DNA of 64,000 nt from CAXBNB01 sp040222275 (lineage in GTDB: Bacteria; Bacteroidota; Bacteroidia; Cytophagales; Cyclobacteriaceae). The stretch lies in assembly GCA_040222275.1 (NCBI GenBank), contig JAVKDJ010000094.1, positions 186,001 to 250,000 of the forward strand. Reading direction: 5' to 3'. Each line of letters begins with the position of its first letter. Positions within the stretch are counted from its first letter, which is position 1. A program made the position numbers and the translations under genes. The notes under the pieces were generated by a model. That model did no database searches and was not told where the DNA came from. It saw only the letters and a program-made list of their open reading frames with translations. Shown piece by piece: positions 25,697-33,688 of this stretch.

Positions 25697-26602
25697 ATGA
25701 TCAACTTAAAACACACCAAAACTTATTTATCATTGGCTTTGGCCGCTTTTTTACTGTATTCGTGCGGTGATTCGGGAAAGAAAGGCAGTGATGTGAAAGA
25801 ATCAGCAGCTTTTACTGAAGCCGAATCCAAAATAATAGATGAAATAGACAAAGTAGTACATGAACTTCCCCCGCCATCCGAAGTACCTTATATGCTACAG
25901 GCAACCGGGGCTGATTTCAACCCCTCATTTCCCAACAAACTGGAGAATGCCAGCAAATACCAGAACTCCATGGACAAGGCGGCCCTCAACCTTGGTGGGT
26001 ATGCTACCGATATTGGCTACCTCACCAGTAATGACAAGACACAGGAAGCCTTGAAATATATGGAGGTGTGCCAACAACTCTCGGATAAAGTAGGCATATC
26101 ATCAGCTTTCGATTTGGATATGATGGAGCGTTTTGAAAAAAACCTTGGCAACAAAGATTCACTCTCCAACCTGATCAATATCGCCATCACAATGGCTGAA
26201 GACAAACTTGAAGACAGTGACAAGCTCAACATGGTGGCCATGATCCTGTCCGGCAGCTATATTGAGGGGCTGTACCTTTCTGTAATGGTAATAGATACCT
26301 ACCCGGACGACCTGTTGTCTGAGGAAAACCGCAACCTGATCCTGGAGCCTTTGATGAAAGTCATCATCGATCAGGAAAAATCATTGATTGACATCATTGC
26401 CCTCCTGAAAGACATTGAGCAAGATGAGATCATTGCCAATATTATCGCTGAGTTTAGCATTTTGAGAATTCTATATGATGATGATGTAGCGGCGATCAGC
26501 GACAAAATATCCGGAAACGATCCGAAATTTGTACTGAAAAAAGAAATGTTGGTGGATGTGATTTCTGAAGTAAAGAGGATCAGGGAAGACATGATCAATT
26601 GA
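25697..26602 (+). CDS. Conserved lipoprotein of unknown function
   Basis: 301 residues. A lipoprotein signal ends LLYSC (Cys at about residue 23) and is followed by a GDSGKKGSD linker. The rest is predicted alpha-helical, acidic and rich in leucine and isoleucine, with no enzymatic motif seen. The segments LNLGGYATDIGYLTSNDKTQ and LSGSYIEGLYLSVMVIDTYP look like the most conserved blocks of a Bacteroidota-specific lipoprotein family whose function I cannot name. It is a single gene with its own terminator 20 bp downstream and is the first of a plus-strand group. Confidence 0.75.
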   Translation: MINLKHTKTYLSLALAAFLLYSCGDSGKKGSDVKESAAFTEAESKIIDEIDKVVHELPPPSEVPYMLQATGADFNPSFPNKLENASKYQNSMDKAALNLGGYATDIGYLTSNDKTQEALKYMEVCQQLSDKVGISSAFDLDMMERFEKNLGNKDSLSNLINIAITMAEDKLEDSDKLNMVAMILSGSYIEGLYLSVMVIDTYPDDLLSEENRNLILEPLMKVIIDQEKSLIDIIALLKDIEQDEIIANIIAEFSILRILYDDDVAAISDKISGNDPKFVLKKEMLVDVISEVKRIREDMIN

Positions 26603-26623
26603 TACAAAAAAGACTTTTTATTC

Positions 26624-26658
26624 AAAGAGCATTGGGCGATCGTTCAATGCTCTTTTTT
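26624..26658 (+). terminator. Intrinsic terminator after the lipoprotein gene
   Basis: AAAGAGCATTG pairs with CAATGCTCTTT across a 10-nt loop and runs into a T-tract. Confidence 0.85.
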
Positions 26659-26752
26659 ATTGGTACCTATGGCTGGAAACGAATGACCAGGTAGCCCCGC
26701 AAGCTTTCAACGAGGACTGACAAAACAATCCCGGTATGTATTAATTTCAATT

Positions 26753-26785
26753 TTTGTTAAACCTAACAGAATTGAATTATATTTA
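26753..26785 (+). promoter_or_regulatory. Putative Bacteroidota promoter of the ABC-ydcF operon
   Basis: TTTG (26753-26756), a 21-bp spacer and TATATTTA (26778-26785) resemble TTTG-N19-21-TAnnTTTG and lie about 47 bp before the ABC transporter start. Confidence 0.45.
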
Positions 26786-26831
26786 TACCCTTTAGAACGA
26801 ACCTATATCTATTCATCCTGAATAATCTGAA

Positions 26832-29800
26832 ATGAGTGAACAATTACTAAGAGCCATCATAGAACTACTGGCCATAGTGGCCATCGAAGACGATGTAACT
26901 GAAGACGAGCGGCAATCGGTTCAAAACTTCCTGTTGCAAAATTTGAACAAGGAAGAAACAAGGAAGTACATGGCCGAGTTCGATAAATTTGCTGCCAAGA
27001 TCATGAAAAAGGCCGCTGCGGGCAACTTCGACAGCAAAGAAGAGATCGCCCAGCTTACCTCCAGGATCAATATGGAACTGACCGTTCAGCAAAAGATTGT
27101 CGTGATCCTCAATCTGGTGGAGCTGGTAATTGCCGATGGGCAGGTATCGGACAGAGAGCAGGAGTTGGTTTACTTTATTGGGGATTCGTTTAAATTTAGC
27201 AGCAAGGTAATAGACCACATCAAGGCCTTCGTTGTGCATCAGGAAAAGGACAAGTTGAATACGAAAAACATCCTGATCATAGATGAACAACAAGCAGATG
27301 ACAACACATCCTCGCGCCATTTGCACAAAGAAAACCTGGACGGTTTTATGGCCTTTTTCCGGTTGCCAAAATTAGAGATTTACTTTTTGAAGTATCTGGG
27401 CAATTCCAGCCTGTTCAACAACGGAATCCCTCTGAAAAAGGATCAGATCATGGTCTTTTCCGCTGGCAGTACCATTCGAGGCAACAACGTGGACCCAATC
27501 TACTACAGTGATGTAGTGAGCACCTACAGGGAAGAACAAAACGATACCAAAATTTCTTTCGTCGCAGAAAATATCTCTTTCGAATTCCCCAATGGAAAGC
27601 TGGGACTAAGAAAAATCAACATTGCTGAAGACTCGGGAAAACTGATAGGGCTGATGGGTGGAAGTGGTGCAGGCAAATCCACGCTACTAAATGTCCTCAA
27701 TGGAAACGAACGACCATCCGAAGGTTCGGTGCGGATCAACGGGATAGACATCCACAAAGATGCTGGCAAAATAGAAGGCGTGATCGGGTATGTGCCCCAG
27801 GATGACCTGATGATAGATGAACTCACCGTTTTCGAAAACCTCTACTATGCGGCCAAACTGTGCTTCAGCGAGTCCAGCGAAAACGAACTGAACGAGCTGG
27901 TGAAAAAGACGCTGGCAGCCCTGGGGCTTACTGAAACCAGCGACCTGAAAGTAGGCTCCCCCTTAGAAAAAACCATAAGCGGAGGGCAAAGGAAGCGGCT
28001 TAATATAGGCTTGGAATTGCTTAGGGAGCCTTCTGTACTATTTGTTGATGAACCCACTTCGGGCCTGTCTTCAAGGGACTCAGAAAACATCATGGACCTG
28101 CTCAAAGAACTGTCTTTGAAGGGCAAAATGGTTTTTGTGGTCATCCACCAGCCTTCGTCTGACATTTTCAAAATGTTCGACAAACTCGTGATACTGGATG
28201 TGGGCGGGTACCAAATCTACTATGGCAATCCTGTGGAAGCAGTGACCTACTTCAAGCAGATCGTTGACATGATCGATAAGGAGCAGGGCTCATGTATAGA
28301 ATGTGGCAATGTTAACCCTGAGCAAATATTCAACATCATAGAGACCAAGGTGGTAGATGAGTATGGCCACCTGACCGATACCAGAAAAATATCACCAGTT
28401 GATTGGAACGAATACTTCAATGCCCGCACCCAGATTCCGAGTGTGAATGAAGAAAGCGTGGCACCAAAGAAGACACTCAACATCCCCAATAAACTCAAAC
28501 AACTGCTGATTTTTATAAAAAGGGATATTGCTTCCAAAATCAGCAACAAACAGTATCTGGTCATCAACTTTCTGGAAGCACCCGTTCTTGCCCTGCTCCT
28601 GGCTTTTATCATCAGGTACACTGCCAGTGGGAACGACGAATATATATTCAGGGAAAACCCAAACATCCCGGCCTTCTTCTTCATGGCCATCATTGTGGCC
28701 TTGTTTATGGGGCTTACGGTGAGTGCCGAAGAAATCATTAAAGACCGCAGGATACTCAAAAGGGAATCATTTCTTAACCTTAGCCGGTTGAGTTATCTGG
28801 TATCGAAAATGGTCATCCTATTCTCGTTATCCGCAGTTCAGACCTTGTTGTTTGTATTGATCGGAGATGCCATTTTAGGTATTAAAGGTATGACCATATC
28901 ATTTTGGCTGGTTATGTTTTCCATTTCCTGCTTTGCCAATATCCTGGGATTGAACATCTCATCGGCCTTCAATTCTGCGGTCACCATTTACATTCTTATT
29001 CCATTGCTCATCATCCCCCAACTGATACTGAGCGGTGTAGTGGTAAGTTTCGACAAACTCCACCCCTGGCTCAACAACAACTCTAAAGTGCCCGTAATTG
29101 GTGAGTTGATGGCTTCCAGGTGGGGTTATGAAGCACTGCTGGTAAGTCAGTTCAAGGACAATGCGTACGAAAAAAACTTCTTTGAATACGATCAGGCGCT
29201 GGCCAATACGGAATACAAGGTGGCATACTATTTTTCTACTTTGGAATCCGAACTAGACTATGTAAATGCCAACTACCGCAAATCCGGGGAAGAAGAAAAG
29301 GCACGTGTTGAAAGTAAACTCGGACTGATCAGGAATGAAATCAAAAAGGAGATGGCACTTTTCAATGTACCTGACGACAAATTCACGGCCATGGATAGCT
29401 TGTATGCCGACAAATTCAGCCCACAGGTGGTAGAGAGTACCCGAAGGTTTATGAATATATTCAAGAAAATTTACAACGACCGGTCCAAAGAAGCCGGAAA
29501 AGCAAAAGACCAGTTGATTGCTTCCATGATCAAAACGCCTGAAGGGGAAGAGGCCTACAATCGACTGAGAAACGAGAATGAAAACGAAAATGTGGTTTTT
29601 TACCTTAAAAACTCCACCGCCGAAAACAGGATATTGAATACGGGTGACGAACTGATCAGGAAAATCAATCCTATATATATGGATCCTGTACCCGCAGGGG
29701 CATTGGATTTTCGCACACAATTCTATGCACCCAGCAAGCATATTGCGGGAAGATATTTTGACACTAGCTGTTTCAATGTGATCATCATCTGGATTATGTC

Positions 29801-29867
29801 AATAGTCCTTGTATTTACACTCTATTTTGATGTAATGAGAAAACTGGTCACAGGGTTCGGAAAATAA
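26832..29867 (+). CDS. ABCG-type ABC transporter fused to an N-terminal TerB-like domain
   Basis: 1011 residues. Residues 1-140 look like a TerB-like helical domain (IELLAIVAIEDDVTEDERQS and a second VELVIADGQVSDREQELVYF, both with acidic D/E loops). The ATPase domain follows: Walker A GGSGAGKST (about 277), signature ISGGQRKR (about 382), Walker B VLFVDEP (about 403) and H-loop HQPSS (about 438). A half-transporter membrane domain of the ABC2/ABCG type has segments near 575-595, 612-630, 655-680, 690-710 and 715-740. A roughly 230-residue soluble, partly coiled insertion (about 750-975) precedes the last membrane segment. ABCG half-transporters usually export lipids or hydrophobic compounds; the cargo here is unknown. 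A CIECGN pair of cysteines (about 480) is notable. Confidence 0.88.
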   Translation: MSEQLLRAIIELLAIVAIEDDVTEDERQSVQNFLLQNLNKEETRKYMAEFDKFAAKIMKKAAAGNFDSKEEIAQLTSRINMELTVQQKIVVILNLVELVIADGQVSDREQELVYFIGDSFKFSSKVIDHIKAFVVHQEKDKLNTKNILIIDEQQADDNTSSRHLHKENLDGFMAFFRLPKLEIYFLKYLGNSSLFNNGIPLKKDQIMVFSAGSTIRGNNVDPIYYSDVVSTYREEQNDTKISFVAENISFEFPNGKLGLRKINIAEDSGKLIGLMGGSGAGKSTLLNVLNGNERPSEGSVRINGIDIHKDAGKIEGVIGYVPQDDLMIDELTVFENLYYAAKLCFSESSENELNELVKKTLAALGLTETSDLKVGSPLEKTISGGQRKRLNIGLELLREPSVLFVDEPTSGLSSRDSENIMDLLKELSLKGKMVFVVIHQPSSDIFKMFDKLVILDVGGYQIYYGNPVEAVTYFKQIVDMIDKEQGSCIECGNVNPEQIFNIIETKVVDEYGHLTDTRKISPVDWNEYFNARTQIPSVNEESVAPKKTLNIPNKLKQLLIFIKRDIASKISNKQYLVINFLEAPVLALLLAFIIRYTASGNDEYIFRENPNIPAFFFMAIIVALFMGLTVSAEEIIKDRRILKRESFLNLSRLSYLVSKMVILFSLSAVQTLLFVLIGDAILGIKGMTISFWLVMFSISCFANILGLNISSAFNSAVTIYILIPLLIIPQLILSGVVVSFDKLHPWLNNNSKVPVIGELMASRWGYEALLVSQFKDNAYEKNFFEYDQALANTEYKVAYYFSTLESELDYVNANYRKSGEEEKARVESKLGLIRNEIKKEMALFNVPDDKFTAMDSLYADKFSPQVVESTRRFMNIFKKIYNDRSKEAGKAKDQLIASMIKTPEGEEAYNRLRNENENENVVFYLKNSTAENRILNTGDELIRKINPIYMDPVPAGALDFRTQFYAPSKHIAGRYFDTSCFNVIIIWIMSIVLVFTLYFDVMRKLVTGFGK

Positions 29868-29875
29868 ATCTTTAA

Positions 29876-30637
29876 ATGTTTTTTGTTATATCAAAGTTGG
29901 TGTCAACGCTGATCATGCCGATCAGCCTGATCTCCACCTTGTTCATTATTTCATTCTTTTTCAAAAAAAGACGGAAGCTGTTCCTGGGTCTTGGGGTTTT
30001 CCTGTTGTTGTTTTTTTCTAATCCCTTTTTGGCCAATATGGTCATGAGGTGGTGGGAAGTGCCAGCCATCCGTATAGACAGCATTTCAGAACCCTATGCC
30101 GCAGGGGTAGTCCTTTGCGGTGTAACCGACACAAGACAGCAACCCAACGACAGGGTGCATTTTTTGAAAGGGGCAGATCGTATCGTGCATGCCGTGCAGC
30201 TGTACAAGGAGGGCAAAATTCGTAAAATATTGGTTTCGGGAGGTTCAGGCGACCTGCTCCACCCGGAGGAAGACGAAAGCCAGGACATGTACCAGTTCGC
30301 CAGGATGTGCGGAGTAAGAAAGAGGGATATCTTGCTTGAAAACAAATCAAGGAACACACATCAAAATGCCCAACTTTCGAAAAAAATACTGGAGGAAGAA
30401 AAAATACAGGATAAGATACTGCTGATCACCTCTGCGTTTCACATGAGGCGTGCCAGGGGCTGCTTTGAAAAAGAAGGTGTTGCTGTGGACATATTCAGCA
30501 CCGACCTCAATTCCGGGGAAATTGAGTTTTCACCTATTGATTCGATAGTCCCCAATGTCGGGGCAATCAGCACCTGGACAATTTTGTTTAAAGAGTGGAT
30601 TGGAATTGCCGCCTATAAGGTAGTTGGGTATATTTAA
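29876..30637 (+). CDS. YdcF/SanA/ElyC family (DUF218) membrane protein
   Basis: 253 residues. Two N-terminal hydrophobic segments (about 1-20 and 35-55) are followed by the DUF218 domain: VVLCGVTDTR, GADRIVHAVQLYKEGKIRKILVSGG, ENKSRNTHQNAQLSKKIL and LLITSAFHMRRARGCFEKEG. These match the GG..D, NT..N and S..H.RRA signatures of the family. ElyC and SanA act in envelope integrity, possibly on lipid carriers or peptidoglycan precursors. Only 8 bp separate it from the ABC transporter, so the two genes are one operon, pointing to a joint envelope role. Confidence 0.88.
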   Translation: MFFVISKLVSTLIMPISLISTLFIISFFFKKRRKLFLGLGVFLLLFFSNPFLANMVMRWWEVPAIRIDSISEPYAAGVVLCGVTDTRQQPNDRVHFLKGADRIVHAVQLYKEGKIRKILVSGGSGDLLHPEEDESQDMYQFARMCGVRKRDILLENKSRNTHQNAQLSKKILEEEKIQDKILLITSAFHMRRARGCFEKEGVAVDIFSTDLNSGEIEFSPIDSIVPNVGAISTWTILFKEWIGIAAYKVVGYI

Positions 30638-30753
30638 CACTTTTTGGACTTCCTAAGAATTAGTGGCACGTTTATATTACCTGAATACCCAATACTTAAT
30701 TTATGTTTCGTATTTTTATTTAGTGGGAATCAACAGGTTTTTCTCTCTAATCT

Positions 30754-30957
30754 ATGAAACAGGTCACTTTAAATATACCCGAAAGTAAATATAAATTCTT
30801 TCTTGAACTGATTAGGCACCTTGGTTTCGATGAACCAAAGGATTCTGGTATCCCTGAAGAACACAAAGCAATCGTAGTTGATAGGATTAAAAAATCAAAA
30901 CAAGACGAACTCATCCCGTGGCAAGAAGCAAGGAAAAAGCTTCGATTCAAAAAATAG
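30754..30957 (+). CDS. Antitoxin-like protein of a RelE/ParE-type module
   Basis: 67 residues. The N-terminus MKQVTLNIPESKYKFFLELI suits a short beta strand plus helix DNA-binding or dimerisation domain, and the C-terminus DELIPWQEARKKLRFKK resembles the tail that wraps the toxin in Bacteroidota ParE/RelE modules. It ends 6 bp before the toxin frame, the normal arrangement. Its partner is frameshifted (see next), so it may now act only as a repressor or be a relic. Confidence 0.75.
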   Translation: MKQVTLNIPESKYKFFLELIRHLGFDEPKDSGIPEEHKAIVVDRIKKSKQDELIPWQEARKKLRFKK

Positions 30958-30963
30958 GACAAA

Positions 30964-31259
30964 GTGCCTTTTACTATTTTCATCGAACCTCTTGCCCTTC
31001 TAGATATTCAACAAGCCATAGATTACTATGACGAAAAACAGGCTGGTCTGGGGAAAAAGTTTGAGTCTGCTTTAAACGATCGCCTCATTTCTCTGGAAAA
31101 TAATCGTTCTTTCAAATTCGTTATGACAGGATTAGGTGTGTTCCTGTAAACAAATACCCATACATGATTCACTTTACTATTGAAGAAGTTGCCAAAAGCG
31201 TAACTATAAGAGCCGTGTTCCATACTTCGCTTGATCCGGATAACTGGACATATAGGTAA
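30964..31259 (+). pseudogene. RelE/ParE-type toxin with a -1 frameshift
   Basis: The frame from a GTG at 30964 encodes PFTIFIEPLALLDIQQAIDY, then YYDEKQAGLGKKFESAL, typical of ParE/RelE toxins, but stops early at 31149. The conserved C-terminal part continues in another frame: IRYDRIRCVPVNKYPYMIHF, then TIEE and RAVFHTSLDPDNWTYR with a stop at 31257-31259. One base is missing around 31107-31115 in the run TTCTTTCAAATTC; 296 nt separate the GTG and the final stop, one short of a whole number of codons. An intact gene would encode 98 residues. The toxin is probably inactive unless this is a sequencing error or programmed frameshift. Confidence 0.8.
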
Positions 31260-31297
31260 GGCTAGGGCACATTAGAGAATAAAAAAGCAACAGGGAC

Positions 31298-32098
31298 TCA
31301 AGTAGATTTTATCTTCCTTACCATAATGGAAAACAGGCCCGGAAGGAACCTCTTGACATAAATACCCAGGAGTTCTAAAAAACCGCCGATATAAACCTCC
31401 TCCTTTTGTTTTAAAATTGCTTTTACGGCCTTTTCAGCAAAGTATTCTGGTGAAAGGCCATTGGCTTGGGCATCATCCAGTTTGTCCTGTTTGCTGCCAT
31501 CCCCCATCAGGGCATTGTAGGAGATTTGTGTGTTGACATATCCGGGGCATATCAGGGTCACTTTGATGTTGTCATCGTGATGCTCGGACCGCAGTGCATC
31601 GTACCAGCCATGCAGGGCATGCTTGGAGGCCGAATAGCCAGCCCTCAGCGGCGTACTTACTATACCTACCGCACTGCTCACTACCACATGATGGCCGCTT
31701 TTTCGGTTCAGCATTTCCGGCAATACGAATTTAGACAAGGCGATCGCCCCAAAATAGTTGATTTCCATTATCCTTCTGTCCACTTCCATAGCAGTATGAA
31801 TGACCTTGTCGCGCTGGCTGATACCGCCATTGTTTATTAGAATGTCAACCTTTCCAAATATATTTTCGGCTTCCCGGGCTTTAGCTTCCAGTGAGTTAGC
31901 ATCTGCCAAATCCAAAACCAAAATCCTGACATCACACTGTGTTGAGCACCTTTCTTTTACACGCTCTAGTTCGGACAATCTCCTTGCCGACAGGATAAGC
32001 CTGGCCTTCATAGAAGAAATATGTACAGCAAGTGCCTCCCCTATGCCACTGGAGGCCCCAGTAATCCAAACCACCTGATTGTTGAAGTCCCTGGCCAT
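31298..32098 (-). CDS. Short-chain dehydrogenase/reductase (SDR)
   Basis: 266 residues, classical SDR length. The dinucleotide-binding motif TGASSGIGEA is at 13-22, NNGG replaces the usual NNAG near 90, and the catalytic residues are Ser in VSSAVGIV and YSASKHAL (Tyr and Lys, about 155-162). A C-terminal hydrophobic stretch (FLELLGIYVKRFLPGLFSIM) resembles membrane-associated DHRS7-like proteins. It is the last gene of the fmt-folA-SDR unit, 3 bp after the folA stop. Substrate is not evident. Confidence 0.9.
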   Translation of the reverse strand: MARDFNNQVVWITGASSGIGEALAVHISSMKARLILSARRLSELERVKERCSTQCDVRILVLDLADANSLEAKAREAENIFGKVDILINNGGISQRDKVIHTAMEVDRRIMEINYFGAIALSKFVLPEMLNRKSGHHVVVSSAVGIVSTPLRAGYSASKHALHGWYDALRSEHHDDNIKVTLICPGYVNTQISYNALMGDGSKQDKLDDAQANGLSPEYFAEKAVKAILKQKEEVYIGGFLELLGIYVKRFLPGLFSIMVRKIKST

Positions 32099-32101
32099 TG
32101 C

Positions 32102-32599
32102 CTACACTTTTTCGTAAACTACAAAATCAAACGCATACTTGTGACGATCATCGGTCGGATGATGTTTTCGGCTGACTGCCTTCCAGGAAGCATCCATGGC
32201 TGGAAAGAAGACATCACCGTCAATCTCGGTCTGTATCTCCGTAAGGTAAATCCTGTCACCTTTCGTGATGGCTTCTTTATAGACCTGTCCCCCACCAATC
32301 ACAAACACCTCTTGTTCGTCTTTTCCTTTGGCAAACTTCAGGGCATCCTCCAGGTTGTCGTAAACAACACATTCGTTTGCCTTATATCCCTTTTGCCTGG
32401 TGAGGATTACATTAGTTCGGTTAGGCAGTGGCTTGAAACTTGGAGGGAGCGAATCATAATTTTTCCTACCCATGATGACTACATGGCCTTTGGTTGTTTG
32501 CTGAAAATACTTCATGTCATCGGGCAACTTCCAGGGCAAGTCATTGTCTTTGCCGATTACCCGGTTTTTGGTCATGGCGGCTATCAGGGATATCTTCAT
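32102..32599 (-). CDS. folA: Dihydrofolate reductase
   Basis: 165 residues, full length for bacterial DHFR. Diagnostic motifs are MKISLIAAMTKNRVIGKDND, then LPWKLPDDMKYF (substrate-binding loop with the acidic residue, here Asp28), VVIMGRKNYDSLP, and FVIGGGQVYKEAI. The enzyme reduces dihydrofolate to tetrahydrofolate with NADPH. It lies 9 bp after fmt, so the one-carbon genes fmt (which uses 10-formyl-THF) and folA form one transcription unit. Confidence 0.96.
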   Translation of the reverse strand: MKISLIAAMTKNRVIGKDNDLPWKLPDDMKYFQQTTKGHVVIMGRKNYDSLPPSFKPLPNRTNVILTRQKGYKANECVVYDNLEDALKFAKGKDEQEVFVIGGGQVYKEAITKGDRIYLTEIQTEIDGDVFFPAMDASWKAVSRKHHPTDDRHKYAFDFVVYEKV

Positions 32600-32608
32600 A
32601 TTCTTCGG

Positions 32609-33514
32609 TTAAAGTGAATTTCCCCTCAGGAAATCCTCAGTTTTCATTCTTTTCTTTCCTTCGGGCTGCAATTCATCAATAGTTACACATCCATTGCCCG
32701 TGCCCACCACAATATTTTTCGAACCCTTCACCTCTGCTACGCCCGGTTTCAATCCAATTCCATCGGTCGCTGTTGCCTTGAAAATTTTGTACTTTTTGCC
32801 CTTGATGGTGGTCCAGGCGGCAGGATATGGTGACAACCCCCGCACAAAATTAACAATTTGCCCGGATGCAGCCGACCAGTCAATCTCACAGGTGTCCTTA
32901 TGTATTTTGGGGGCCGACTTCAAATTCCCGTCATCTACCTGTTCACTAAGCTCAACTTTCCCACCCTCTATCGCTTTCACTGTTTTCAATACCAAAGCAG
33001 CACCCTTGTACATCAGCCTTTCGTACAGACTGCCTACATTATCCTCGGGGGCAATGGTTTCCTTTTCCTGAAAAATAATATTGCCGGTATCTATTTCATG
33101 CTTGAGGAAAAAAGTGGTGACGCCAGTCTCCTTTTCCCCATTGATGATGGCCCAATTGATGGGGGCAGCCCCTCTGTATTGCGGCAACAGCGATCCATGC
33201 AGGTTGAATGTACCCAACGGCGGCATGTTCCAGGCTACTTCCGGCAGCATCCTAAACGCAACCACTACCTGTAGCTCTGCCTGTAGTGACCGGAGTTCTT
33301 CTACAAATTCTTCCGACTTCAAATTTGTGGGCTGAAGAATACGTAGGCCTTTTTCCAATGCATACTCCTTCACAGCCGATCCCTTCAGTTTCTTGCCCCT
33401 GCCCTGTGGCTTGTCTGGAGCTGTAACCACTCCTACCACTTCGACATTATTTTCCACCAAAACTTCCAAACTGGGCACTGCAAACTCCGGTGTACCCATA
33501 AACACTACTTTCAT
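32609..33514 (-). CDS. fmt: Methionyl-tRNA formyltransferase
   Basis: About 301 residues from the ATG at 33514 (MKVVFMGTPEFAVPSLEVL); the frame extends to 33556, but the family start is as chosen. The N-terminal formyl-transfer domain contains the family signature around HGSLLPQYRGAAPINWAIIN, and DNVGSLYERL follows. The C-terminal OB-like domain begins near residue 205 (IVNFVRGLSPYPAAW). It formylates Met-tRNA for translation initiation using 10-formyl-THF. The gene begins the fmt-folA-SDR unit. Confidence 0.96.
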   Translation of the reverse strand: MKVVFMGTPEFAVPSLEVLVENNVEVVGVVTAPDKPQGRGKKLKGSAVKEYALEKGLRILQPTNLKSEEFVEELRSLQAELQVVVAFRMLPEVAWNMPPLGTFNLHGSLLPQYRGAAPINWAIINGEKETGVTTFFLKHEIDTGNIIFQEKETIAPEDNVGSLYERLMYKGAALVLKTVKAIEGGKVELSEQVDDGNLKSAPKIHKDTCEIDWSAASGQIVNFVRGLSPYPAAWTTIKGKKYKIFKATATDGIGLKPGVAEVKGSKNIVVGTGNGCVTIDELQPEGKKRMKTEDFLRGNSL

Positions 33515-33688
33515 AAATGCCTGAATTATTGAAGCCTCAAACTTAACCAAACTCACAGGATTGTGAACGGGGTTGTCGTATAAATACTCGATCTACTGAA
33601 CATCCTCCAAGGCACGCATTTCTTTTGGGCTCTCTGGTTTGAATTTAGGATGGAAAGGCCTAAATATGCCTTTCGGTTTTTTTAAAGG

